A stretch of DNA of 64,000 bases, from contig NZ_JAJSOK010000040.1 of NCBI RefSeq assembly GCF_021283305.1, positions 1 through 64,000 on the forward strand, given 5' to 3'. This document shows, one piece after another, positions 25,990 through 33,910 of this stretch; the stretch's first letter is position 1, and every line of letters begins with the position of its first letter. Source of the DNA: Pseudonocardia kujensis. GTDB taxonomy: Bacteria; Actinomycetota; Actinomycetes; Mycobacteriales; Pseudonocardiaceae. The translations under genes were made by a program, and so were the position numbers. The notes under the pieces are model-generated. The model ran no database searches and was not told the origin of the DNA. It was given only the letters and a program-made list of their open reading frames with translations.

Positions 25990-26873
25990 TCCGGGATCCG
26001 ATAGGTGGCGGCGGCCGTGCGATAGAGCAACCGGTCGCGCTCGTCGGCGGTGAGGTCCTCGATCGAGGACCGGTAGCGCCGCCACAGTTCCGCATAGGAA
26101 CAGGCGAGCCGGTCCACCGGGAAATTGCTGGCGAAGAAGGCGCGGTCGACACCGAACAATTCAATGAGCTCCTGCACGATCGGCCGAATGGAATCGGCCG
26201 TGAATTCGAGGTCGTAGAGCATGAACGCGGAGAGCTTCATCCGCACGTTCGGCAACGCGGCCAGCGCGGTGACGCCGCGGCGCCAGAGCGCGAGCCCCGC
26301 CGGGTCCTTGTGGTCGACGAGTGCGCAGTGGTCGAGGATCACCAGCAGCTCCGGGTTGTCCCGGGCGAGCTCGACGGCCAGGTCCAGTTGTGTCGGGTGG
26401 ACCTGCAGGTCCAGCGAGAGGTCGTGCTTGGCCAACAGCCCGACGCCTGCGGCCCAGGCCGGATCCACCGAGGGATCGGCGTGCCCGGCCGTGACCACGG
26501 TGCTCAGGATCTGCCGGACGCCCCGCAGCCGTTCGCTCAGGGCCGCGTGCCGTTCGAGCCCCTCCTCGACGGAGTCCACCGTGAGGTCGGCGGCCGCGAC
26601 GATGGCGTGCGGGAACCCGCGGGACCGGTCGGCGTCGTTCGCAATGCCCTCCAGCCAGGAGGTCTCGGCGAACACGTCGGTCGCCCCGGCCGCCAGGTGC
26701 ACCGATTTCGTGACGCCTGCGCTGTCGACGTCGGCGAGGAAGTCCGCCACGAGGTAATTCCGCCGGATCGCGGCGTAGTCGCCGTAGCTCTTGGGCTGGA
26801 TGTCGGTCGTGAGCCAGGGATAGGAAAGCGCGCCCAGGTCCCAGAGATGGTGATGGGCGTCGATGATTCGCAC
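25986..26873 (-). CDS. Amidohydrolase-family (COG3618-type) hydrolase
   Basis: A 295-residue TIM-barrel hydrolase beginning MRIIDAHHHLWDLG, which contains the metal-binding HHH. LLVILDHCALVDHKDP lies in the middle and FFASNFPVDR near residue 250. It is shorter than the second member of the family in this operon (352 residues) and not closely similar to it, so the two probably act on different intermediates. It is the first gene of the eight-gene operon, 129 bases from the divergent LysR gene. Lactone or amide hydrolysis is expected; the substrate is unknown. Confidence 0.9.
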   Translation of the reverse strand: MRIIDAHHHLWDLGALSYPWLTTDIQPKSYGDYAAIRRNYLVADFLADVDSAGVTKSVHLAAGATDVFAETSWLEGIANDADRSRGFPHAIVAAADLTVDSVEEGLERHAALSERLRGVRQILSTVVTAGHADPSVDPAWAAGVGLLAKHDLSLDLQVHPTQLDLAVELARDNPELLVILDHCALVDHKDPAGLALWRRGVTALAALPNVRMKLSAFMLYDLEFTADSIRPIVQELIELFGVDRAFFASNFPVDRLACSYAELWRRYRSSIEDLTADERDRLLYRTAAATYRIPE

Positions 26874-26932
26874 GACCGATTCCTCTCCGCTGAGGTTCCG
26901 AAGAACTGTCTGGCGGAAACGCTACCCAGGGT

Positions 26933-26957
26933 TCGTTCCTCCGGTCCAATGGAACGA
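26933..26957. promoter_or_regulatory. Candidate LysR operator in the divergent promoter
   Basis: TCGTTCC and GGAACGA form a perfect 7-bp dyad separated by exactly 11 bases. That is the size of interrupted palindrome that LysR-type regulators bind, although the strict T-N11-A form is not met. It lies between the LysR gene and the operon it probably controls, next to a TACACT -10-like element at 26963-26968. Confidence 0.55.
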
Positions 26958-27002
26958 CGTGATACACTCATTCACCAGATTTATGGACCGACGGGGGTCG
27001 GC

Positions 27003-27932
27003 ATGAACGGACGCCGCAGGCAGGCGCTCGAACGCCTCACGCTCGCGGAGATCGAGGCCTTCGTCGCGGTCGCCGAGCTCGGCAGCTTCACCACCGCGGC
27101 CAAGCGGCTGCACCTCACCCAGCCGGCGACCTCCAACCGCATCCAGCGCCTCGAGGCCACCCTGGGCACCCGCTTGCTGGCCCGGACGACCCGTCGGGTC
27201 GAGCTGACCGACGCGGGCGAGCGCCTGCTGGCAGGGGTGGACCCGCTGCTCGACCAGCTCGACATCCTCCTCGGCGGGTTCCTCCCCCACGGCGACGAGG
27301 CGACGGGTCGCGTCGTGCTCGCGTCGACGCCCCACCTCGCGACCTCGTTCCTGCACCCTGCCCTGCAGACGTTCCAGGCGCGGCACGCGAGCGTCGAGGT
27401 CGTCGTCCTCGATCTCGAGTACGACGACGTGCTCGCCGCGGTGGACGACGGCGAGGCCGACCTGGCGCTGCTCACGGCGCGCGCGACGGAGCGGCCGGGG
27501 GCCGTGGAGCTCGGCAGCGACGAGGTCGTGCTCGTCGTCCCCCCGGCCCATCCCCTGCGGGGCACGGCACAGACCGCGGTGGCAGCGTTGGCCGACCTGG
27601 AGATCCTCGTGATCCGGCCCTACCGGGAGATCGTCGAGCAGCTCTCCACCGCCACGCGGGCGGCGACGGGCGGGCGGGCGCCCAGGATCCGGTGGATGGG
27701 CAGTCTGACGACGCTGTTCGGCCTCATCGACACCGAGGGCGCCCCGGCGGCGTTGATGACCCGCCACGCCGCCGCACGTCACGGCATCGCCGCCGAACGG
27801 CAGATCTCGGTAGCCGGGGTGGACATCCGGCGCCACTACAGTCTCTTCTCGTCCCGCTACTCGGCGAAGCGCACCTCCGTGGCGCTCCTCCGGAGGCACC
27901 TCGAGGCGAGCCTCCCCTTCCGATCCACATGA
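27003..27932 (+). CDS. LysR-family transcriptional regulator
   Basis: A 309-residue LTTR. The helix-turn-helix is clear (LAEIEAFVAVAELGSFTTAA then LHLTQPATSNRIQRLE, residues 13-50), followed by the linker helix and the substrate-binding domain (VVLASTPHLATSFLHP onward). Such proteins respond to a pathway intermediate and activate the divergent operon, here the eight catabolic genes running to 18903. The ATG at 27003 has GGGGG upstream. It overlaps the stop of a seven-codon leader frame (26983-27006), which might couple translation. Its end is convergent with the acyl-CoA synthetase gene. Confidence 0.92.
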   Translation: MNGRRRQALERLTLAEIEAFVAVAELGSFTTAAKRLHLTQPATSNRIQRLEATLGTRLLARTTRRVELTDAGERLLAGVDPLLDQLDILLGGFLPHGDEATGRVVLASTPHLATSFLHPALQTFQARHASVEVVVLDLEYDDVLAAVDDGEADLALLTARATERPGAVELGSDEVVLVVPPAHPLRGTAQTAVAALADLEILVIRPYREIVEQLSTATRAATGGRAPRIRWMGSLTTLFGLIDTEGAPAALMTRHAAARHGIAAERQISVAGVDIRRHYSLFSSRYSAKRTSVALLRRHLEASLPFRST

Positions 27933-27971
27933 CAGCCCTGCCGCGCTGGGTGCCCAGTCGATGCGCCTCGC

Positions 27972-28018
27972 GCCGACGAGACCGACGAGACCGCCGAGAC
28001 CGCCGAGACCGCCGAGAG
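27972..28018. repeat. Nine-base tandem repeat (about five units)
   Basis: The convergent intergenic region contains about five copies of a nine-base unit, CGACGAGAC or CGCCGAGAC, in direct tandem. The region is short and non-coding in the genes called here, but the unit length preserves reading frame. Copy number is likely variable between strains. Confidence 0.7.
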
Positions 28019-28059
28019 GCGACCGGGCGCCTTCCTCGTCAGCCCTCCGTCGCAGGGCG

Positions 28060-29946
28060 CTAGCGACCACCGGCGGAGACGGATGCGGACTCGATGATCT
28101 GGGCGTTGCCGGACGGTGCGTAGAGCAGCTCGACGAGATCCGCCCGGCGCTCCAGGACTGCCCGCTGGTTGATGTAGCCCTTGTCGGTGATCTCGCCCGC
28201 GTCGAGGTCGGGCGGTTCGTCGCAGAGCAGGAGCCGGGCCACGCGACCCGCGGACCCGGCCCCTGCTCCGACGTTCGCCAGTGCCGACGCGAGATGCCGC
28301 CGCAGCTCCGGGTGCTCGAGCGGGACGTCGGCACCCGCGGGCAGCCCGCAGACCGTGCGGGCCTCGTCGAGGTTGAGCCACGCGAGCGCGGTGACCTCGT
28401 CACGGTCGTGGCCGGCGAGGACCGCGTCGGTGAGCACCCTCGCCGCCGAGAGCAGCCGACCGCGGACCGTTGCGACGCTCACCCACGTGCCCGTCGTGAG
28501 CTTGAAGTCCTCGGCGATACGGCCGTCGAACAGCAGGCCTCGGTTGGGGTCGGCCGCGTCGACCAGGACGACGGCGTCGCCGGTGCGGTAGAAGCCCTCG
28601 TCGTCGAACGCCTCGGCGGTCGCGTCCGGCCGGTCGTGGTAGCCCGGGGTGATCGACGGGCCGGCGATGCGAATCTCCTGCTTGCCGTCGGTCGGGACGA
28701 GCTTGAGCCGCACGCCGGGTAGCGGGACCCCGATGCACCCGCAGCGGGAGTCGGGCCAGTGCGCCGACGTCGCGGCGGGAGCGGTCTCGGTTGTGCCCCA
28801 CGACGCGGTGAGCGGGATCGGGTGGTCCGCGTACTTCTCGACGAGGGCCTCCAGCCGGTCCCACAGGGCCTGTGGGAGCGCGGCGGCGGCGTAGAACAGC
28901 AGCCGAAGGTGCGAGAAGAAGTGCCGGGCGAACCCCGGGTCGGCCTCCAGCCGAGGTACGAGCAGCGTGTATCCGGCAGGCACGTTGACAGAGATCGTCG
29001 GGGTGATCTCGGCGAGGGCGGCGAGGGTGCGGTCGAACAGTGCCGGAGAGGGCCGTCCGGCGTCGATGTGCAGGGTGCCGCCGTTGCTGAGGACCAGCCC
29101 GACGTTGTGGCTGCCGCCGAAGGTGTGGCTCCAGGGCAACCAGTCCACGAGAACAGGTGGCTCGGTCTGCAGGAACGGCCAGACCTGGCGCATCATCTGC
29201 TGGTTGCTGGTGAGCATCCGGTGGGTCGTCAGCACGCCCTTCGGCGACCCGGTCGACCCCGACGTGAAGATGATCTTCGCGACGGTGTCGGGCGTGATGA
29301 CCTCGTAGGCCTGCTGCGCCGCGCGACCGGGTCGCGTCGCGGCGAGCTCGTCGAAGGTGACGATCGAGGGCCCGGCTCGGTTGACCGGTGTGCCGCGCGA
29401 TACGACGGTCGGGGGGTTCGTACCGGCGGCGCGGGCGACGTCGAGGACAGCGTCGATCGCTGCGGCGAAGGCGGGCGGGTCGTCGACGAAGACCACCGCC
29501 GGCCGGACGCGCGCGGCCATGGCGCGCAGTTGCCGATGGTCGGTCGACGACAGCGAGTACGCGACGCTCGCCGGCACCACCGGAACGCCGGCGAGGTAGC
29601 AGGCCAGCGTCAGCTCCAGGTGCTCCGGGGAGTTCCCGGACAGCAACAGCACCGGCCGATCGGCTGCGGCACCGAGGTCGAGCAGCCCCTGCGCGAGGCC
29701 TTCCGCCGTCGCACGGGCCTGGCCATAGGTGACCGCACGACGGCCGTCCGGCGTGGGCTCCGTGATCAGCAGCCGGTCCGGCGCCGTGTCGGCCCAGCGA
29801 TGCAACTCCTGCCCGACGTGGTCGCAGTGCACGTCCAGCGGCTCGGTCGACCGCAACAGGACCGCGCCGTCGGGTCGTGTCTCGGCGACGATCCGCGGCT
29901 GGGCGAACGTCGCCGAGGTCGTCTCGCCGTTGTCGCGTCCGGCCAT
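28060..29946 (-). CDS. AMP-dependent acyl-CoA synthetase (feruloyl-CoA synthase-like)
   Basis: A 628-residue ANL-superfamily ligase. The P-loop motif TSGSTGSPKG is near residue 235, LTASWGTTETAP forms the adenine-binding core, and YRTGDAVVLVD and DEAGEITDKG-like regions (here LDAGEITDKGYIN) mark the C-terminal lid with its catalytic Lys. The length and layout match feruloyl-CoA synthase-type ligases that activate aromatic acids. It follows the thiolase gene by one base. In the acetophenone-carboxylase system a ligase converts the beta-keto acid to its CoA ester before thiolysis; this enzyme could do the same. Substrate specificity is inferred from context only. Confidence 0.9.
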   Translation of the reverse strand: MAGRDNGETTSATFAQPRIVAETRPDGAVLLRSTEPLDVHCDHVGQELHRWADTAPDRLLITEPTPDGRRAVTYGQARATAEGLAQGLLDLGAAADRPVLLLSGNSPEHLELTLACYLAGVPVVPASVAYSLSSTDHRQLRAMAARVRPAVVFVDDPPAFAAAIDAVLDVARAAGTNPPTVVSRGTPVNRAGPSIVTFDELAATRPGRAAQQAYEVITPDTVAKIIFTSGSTGSPKGVLTTHRMLTSNQQMMRQVWPFLQTEPPVLVDWLPWSHTFGGSHNVGLVLSNGGTLHIDAGRPSPALFDRTLAALAEITPTISVNVPAGYTLLVPRLEADPGFARHFFSHLRLLFYAAAALPQALWDRLEALVEKYADHPIPLTASWGTTETAPAATSAHWPDSRCGCIGVPLPGVRLKLVPTDGKQEIRIAGPSITPGYHDRPDATAEAFDDEGFYRTGDAVVLVDAADPNRGLLFDGRIAEDFKLTTGTWVSVATVRGRLLSAARVLTDAVLAGHDRDEVTALAWLNLDEARTVCGLPAGADVPLEHPELRRHLASALANVGAGAGSAGRVARLLLCDEPPDLDAGEITDKGYINQRAVLERRADLVELLYAPSGNAQIIESASVSAGGR

Positions 29947-29947
29947 G

Positions 29948-31135
29948 TCAGTCGGTCACCTCGAGCACGAGGGCGCCGCCGGTGTCGCCCGCGGCGCATC
30001 CGGTGAAGAGCCCGACGCCTCCCCCGCGCTCCCGCAGCGTCTCGATCAGCTCGGCGATCGACCGCAGCCCGGTCGGTCCCTGCGGATGGCCGAAGATCAG
30101 GCTGCAGCCGTGGACGTTCATGTGCTCGACGTCGATGCCGGTCTCACGGCTGAGGTAGAGGTCGTTGACGGCGAACGGGTTGTGCGTGGTCACCCCGGTC
30201 ACGTCGGCGACGCTGCGGCCGGCAGCCCGGAGGGCGGCGACGGCTGCGGGCACAGGGGCCTGTGGCATGCGGCTCCTGGCGACGCGGGCGAAACCGGTCC
30301 CGAGGAGTCGGACGACCCCGGCCCCTCCCGAGAGCTCGCGGGCCCGGTCGACGGTCGTGACCACTGCGCCGGCGCAGCCGTCGGCGGGGTGGGTCTGGGA
30401 GGCGAACGTGTGGACGCCGTCCGGGCCCGCGGGCGGGAGCTTGCCGATCGCGTCGCGCTCCTTGGGACGCACACCCTCGTCGGCGTCGAGGACCAGGGAG
30501 CCCTTCTTCTTCGCGATCTCGACCGGCACCAGGTACCGCTTCTGGAAGGCTCGGTCGTCGGCGAGGGCGGTGGTGTACTGCTCCCAGCGCAGTGCCGTGA
30601 GGTCGTCGAGCTCGTCGCGGGTCGCGCCGATCTCGCCGGCCACAGCCTCCCCGGCCGCGATCATCGAGGTCCCGGCCCAGGGGTCCCGTCCGAAGCTGTC
30701 GAGCACCCAGTGCTCCTGAACGGGTGCCCCGCCCTGCCGCGACGGGGCCGGATACGTCAGCGTCGGGCCGTTGGAGGTCCGGTCGGTGGCGACCACCAGC
30801 TGCACCCCGCCGGTGCTGTCGACGGTGTGCGCGGCCGCCTGCAGCGCGGCCACGCTCGTCGCGCAGGCCTGACTGATCATCGGCCCGGAGACGCCGGTGG
30901 CGCCGAGCCGGGCGGCGAGAGTCGGTGCACCGTAGAAGATCTCGGGCTGCGGCACCGTCCAGCCCAGCGTGAGGCCGGTGACCACGTCGGGGTCGATGTC
31001 GCGGTCGGCCATCGCCCGAGAGGTGACGGCGACGGCGAGGTCGAGGCTCGAGACCTCGGCCAGCGATCCCTGCCACTTGGCGAACGGGGACGACCAGGCG
31101 TGGCCGAGGGGGATGGCTGCATCGCTGTACTGCAT
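29948..31135 (-). CDS. Thiolase-family acyltransferase
   Basis: A 395-residue thiolase. The nucleophile Cys91 is in ISQACATS, the conserved His in FGHPQGPTG and the second catalytic Cys in FTGCAAGDTG, so all three catalytic elements are present. It should cleave a beta-ketoacyl-CoA to acetyl-CoA and a shortened acyl-CoA. Some segments (PTLTYPAPSRQGG) depart from the main acetyl-CoA acetyltransferase line, so it may be specialised for an aromatic or branched ketoacyl-CoA. It lies downstream of the carboxylase genes, after a long hairpin, and immediately upstream of the acyl-CoA synthetase. Confidence 0.9.
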   Translation of the reverse strand: MQYSDAAIPLGHAWSSPFAKWQGSLAEVSSLDLAVAVTSRAMADRDIDPDVVTGLTLGWTVPQPEIFYGAPTLAARLGATGVSGPMISQACATSVAALQAAAHTVDSTGGVQLVVATDRTSNGPTLTYPAPSRQGGAPVQEHWVLDSFGRDPWAGTSMIAAGEAVAGEIGATRDELDDLTALRWEQYTTALADDRAFQKRYLVPVEIAKKKGSLVLDADEGVRPKERDAIGKLPPAGPDGVHTFASQTHPADGCAGAVVTTVDRARELSGGAGVVRLLGTGFARVARSRMPQAPVPAAVAALRAAGRSVADVTGVTTHNPFAVNDLYLSRETGIDVEHMNVHGCSLIFGHPQGPTGLRSIAELIETLRERGGGVGLFTGCAAGDTGGALVLEVTD

Positions 31136-31173
31136 TGAAGGTGTGTCCTTCGTGTCGTCGGTCGCGCGAGGGG

Positions 31174-31216
31174 CTCGGTGATCCCGGGAGCTCGGACGTC
31201 TCCCGGGGTCACCGAG
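31174..31216 (-). terminator. Long intercistronic hairpin after the carboxylase genes
   Basis: CTCGGTGATCCCGGGAG (31174-31190) pairs with CTCCCGGGGTCACCGAG (31200-31216): a 17-bp stem with one G:U-type mismatch and a nine-base loop. It lies 14 bases beyond the stop of the small fifth gene and about 40 bases before the thiolase start. It could terminate or attenuate transcription, or stabilise the upstream mRNA. Confidence 0.7.
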
Positions 31217-31230
31217 GGTGTGCGCGGGTC

Positions 31231-31842
31231 TCAGCCGTGCACGCCGGTGACCCAGTCCTGCACCATCGGGACGCCGGTGCCGTCGGGCACCTCCCCGTCC
31301 GTGAGGACGAGGCCGCTCTTGACGACCGGCGCCTCGAGCGGGACGGCCTCGGCACCGGGCAGTCCGGAGCTGCCGGCGCCGAGGACGTGGGCCATCGCCC
31401 GGTGGAACCGGGTGACGTTGCCGATCGTGCGGGCGTCGGCAGCATCGACGTCGCCCTCGAGGACCACGCCGTCGACGCCCGCGTCGAGGAACGCGCGGAC
31501 GGTGTCGACCAGCTCCGGCCCCGGCCCGAGGACGGCGAGCAGCACGGCGTTGTCCCCGACGGTGACCCGCAGCCGCCGTGTCGCCTCCAGCGCGGTGCCC
31601 AACCGCGCCTCACGGTCCTCGGTGAGGACGCCCGGGAGGGTGACCGGCACGCCGTCGGGCCGCACGGCGTCGAGCAGGTCGCCCAATCCGTTGGCGAGCT
31701 GGGTCGGATCGCTCAGGAACGCCTCCCAGGGGCGTTCGGCGATCTTGGCGGCGAGTCGCAGCGCGAGCGGGACGGCCAGCGTGTGCCGGCCGCCCCGCCG
31801 CGCCGCGATGGCCTGCGCTCGGGGGCGAGGCGCGAGACTCAT
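31231..31842 (-). CDS. Small protein at the end of the carboxylase cluster, possibly URO-D-like fragment
   Basis: A 203-residue soluble protein. The segment RLAAKIAERPWEAFLSDPTQ followed by DLLDAVRPDGVPVTL recalls the N-terminal part of uroporphyrinogen-decarboxylase/corrinoid methyltransferase TIM barrels. FLDAGVDGVVLEGDVDAADA has a later barrel-like pattern, but the protein is much shorter than that family (about 340 residues). By position it corresponds to the fifth (epsilon, ApcE) subunit of acetophenone carboxylase, which is about 34 kDa and loosely bound; this protein is about 21 kDa and I cannot show homology. It starts 14 bases upstream of the large HyuB gene's stop side and belongs to the same transcript. 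Confidence 0.75.
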   Translation of the reverse strand: MSLAPRPRAQAIAARRGGRHTLAVPLALRLAAKIAERPWEAFLSDPTQLANGLGDLLDAVRPDGVPVTLPGVLTEDREARLGTALEATRRLRVTVGDNAVLLAVLGPGPELVDTVRAFLDAGVDGVVLEGDVDAADARTIGNVTRFHRAMAHVLGAGSSGLPGAEAVPLEAPVVKSGLVLTDGEVPDGTGVPMVQDWVTGVHG

Positions 31843-31855
31843 CGACGACCTCCGG

Positions 31856-33910
31856 TCACATCCGCATGAGCGGGTTCACGACCGCCGCGTCCGGCCACGA
31901 CCCGTAGAGGCCCAGGACCTCCTCGGGAGGCTTGCGCTGCGACCAGCCCTCGTGGAACTCGTCCCACGTCTTGCCTCGGGCCTTGCGCTCGGCGAGCGCC
32001 TCGCGCCGAAACGCCGTGGTGGCCTCGGGGTCGACGCGGCCGGTGCGCTCGTTGAAGCGCACGGCATAGACGTTGGTGGCCGACCAGTCCGAGATCAGGC
32101 CGTCGGTGACGTCCTTCTCCACGGCCTGCGGGTCCCGGTCGAGCGGGTCACCGTAGCCGGCACCGCCCGTGGAGATGCCCAACGTGATGACCTGGTCGGA
32201 CATGACGGGACGCGCGGTGCGGGCGTAGGTCTCGGACACGATCTGCCCGCCGTACTTGCCGGCGAGCAGGCTGGCCAGGTCCAACGTGCCCTCGTCGCCG
32301 GCCCGCAGCAGCTCGGGGATGTCGACGCCCTCCATCGACAGCCCAGGACACGTGCACATCGTGTACCCGCCGAACAGGGGTTGCGGAGTCTGGACGATCG
32401 AGTTGTCCGCGATGGACATGAACACCACGTAGGGCACGTGGTGGGTGACCCACAGCTGGGCGGTGCCGACGCCCCCGCGGTGTTTGCCGGCGCCGCCGGA
32501 GTCCGGCCAGTGCTGGGAGAACGGCACGAGCATCGGCAGCTCGTTCTCCATGTTCTCCACGTCCGGCGCCCGCCCGAACGCGCACCACGGGAAGCCGTAG
32601 GCGTTGATGCCGTCGGAGTGCGACCGGGCGCCCTGTCCCTCGGTGTTGATCGTGTAGGCGAGCATGTCGGCGAAGGGCATGCCCCACTGCGAGACCCCGG
32701 CGAGGACGGAGGCGTTGCCGCCGTTGCCCAGCGAGGCGGTGACCTGCCGCCACTCGGTGGTGCCGAACCGGGCCCGGCCGACGCAGTTGGCGATCGAGCT
32801 CATCGCCCCGGTGGCCGCCATGACCGCGCAGCTCGTGGCGGCGTTGGGCGCCGGGGAGAGCATCGAGTTGGGCGGGAACTCGAAGTCGATCGGCTGGAAC
32901 GTCGCCGAGGAGATCGGCAGGTCGTGGAAGACGTACTCGTAGATGTAGTTCGCCAGGTGGCCGATTACCGCCTGCGGGTGGGCGTTGTAGGACGACCCGT
33001 TCTCCGGGCTGGTACCCGTGAAGTCCAGGTGGAGCGTGTCGTCCTTCTTCGTCATGGTCATGAAGCAGTTGCGCATCAGGCCGTGCTCGGTGCCCGCCGA
33101 GTCGGAGAACGTCGCGCAGCGGTACACCCCGTCGGGCCAGGAGGCGAGCCGCTTGCGCGCGCCCTGCTCGGCCTCGATCAGCATGCGGCGGAACAGGCCG
33201 GTGACGAAGTCCTTGCCCTCGCGGGCGAACATCTCCAGAAGGCGCACCCGCACCCGGTCGGCCGTGGTGCAGCGGGCCCGCAGGTCGACGGTCACGCTCG
33301 TCTCCGAGCGCAGCCCGAACGCGGCGAACATCTCGATCACGTCGTGGCGCAGGACGTGGTCGTGCCCGATCTTCATCGGGGGCAGGTTCATGCCCTCGTC
33401 GAAGCGGGACTTCGCGGAGACCGGCATACCGCCGGGCTCGCACGCCCCGGTCTCGGTGGTGTGCGACAGCGCTGCCGTCCACGCGACGAGCTCGCCCTCG
33501 AAGAACACCGGCATGATCGCGACCTGGTCGGGGTTGTGGATCCCGCCGTAGAGCGCGTCGTTGGTGTACCAGATGTCGCCGTCGGCGATGCCCGGGTTCT
33601 CCTGGAAGTTCTTCAGGATGTACTTGATGACGATCGGCGGGATGACCGCGTGCAGGTACGTGCCCGCCGAGGCGTTGACCAGGTCACCCTGGGCGTTGAA
33701 CATCGCGACGATGGAGTCGCCCGCGACGCCCATCTGCGACCGCGAGCTGCGCATGAACACCTCGTAGCCCTCGTCGAGGATGTCCGCGGTGCGCTGCACG
33801 CCGATCTCGTAGTCACCAGGGCTCACTGCGTCCAGGCAGGAGCGCTCGTAGGCGGTGGGCTCGCTGACCTTCAGGGCGGCGAGCTTCTCCTCCAGGCTCG
33901 GGTAGCTCAT
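31856..33910 (-). CDS. Hydantoinase B/oxoprolinase-family subunit of an ATP-dependent carboxylase (ApcD/AcxB-like)
   Basis: A 684-residue HyuB-family protein. Typical segments are AMFNAQGDLVNASAGTYLHA near residue 75, NDALYGGIHNPDQVAIMPVF around 125, and the late HRGGVGTAQLW and STGGAGYGDPLDRDP motifs. In hydantoinases and in acetone/acetophenone carboxylases this subunit carries the substrate and metal site where the enol phosphate is formed and carboxylated. The size (about 75 kDa) fits ApcD of acetophenone carboxylase. The ATG at 33910 overlaps the HyuA stop (ATGA). Hydantoinase or oxoprolinase activity is the alternative, but the adjacent Cys4 subunit and second HyuA favour a carboxylase. 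Confidence 0.88.
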   Translation of the reverse strand: MSYPSLEEKLAALKVSEPTAYERSCLDAVSPGDYEIGVQRTADILDEGYEVFMRSSRSQMGVAGDSIVAMFNAQGDLVNASAGTYLHAVIPPIVIKYILKNFQENPGIADGDIWYTNDALYGGIHNPDQVAIMPVFFEGELVAWTAALSHTTETGACEPGGMPVSAKSRFDEGMNLPPMKIGHDHVLRHDVIEMFAAFGLRSETSVTVDLRARCTTADRVRVRLLEMFAREGKDFVTGLFRRMLIEAEQGARKRLASWPDGVYRCATFSDSAGTEHGLMRNCFMTMTKKDDTLHLDFTGTSPENGSSYNAHPQAVIGHLANYIYEYVFHDLPISSATFQPIDFEFPPNSMLSPAPNAATSCAVMAATGAMSSIANCVGRARFGTTEWRQVTASLGNGGNASVLAGVSQWGMPFADMLAYTINTEGQGARSHSDGINAYGFPWCAFGRAPDVENMENELPMLVPFSQHWPDSGGAGKHRGGVGTAQLWVTHHVPYVVFMSIADNSIVQTPQPLFGGYTMCTCPGLSMEGVDIPELLRAGDEGTLDLASLLAGKYGGQIVSETYARTARPVMSDQVITLGISTGGAGYGDPLDRDPQAVEKDVTDGLISDWSATNVYAVRFNERTGRVDPEATTAFRREALAERKARGKTWDEFHEGWSQRKPPEEVLGLYGSWPDAAVVNPLMRM

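Noticed and set aside
25990..26085. Longer start for the CitE-like gene
   Set aside because: The added residues are antisense-style sequence inside the amidohydrolase gene; the ATGA overlap at 25986-25989 gives the natural start.
27972..28018. CRISPR-like array
   Set aside because: The units are nine bases with no spacers, so this is a simple tandem repeat; no cas gene is present.
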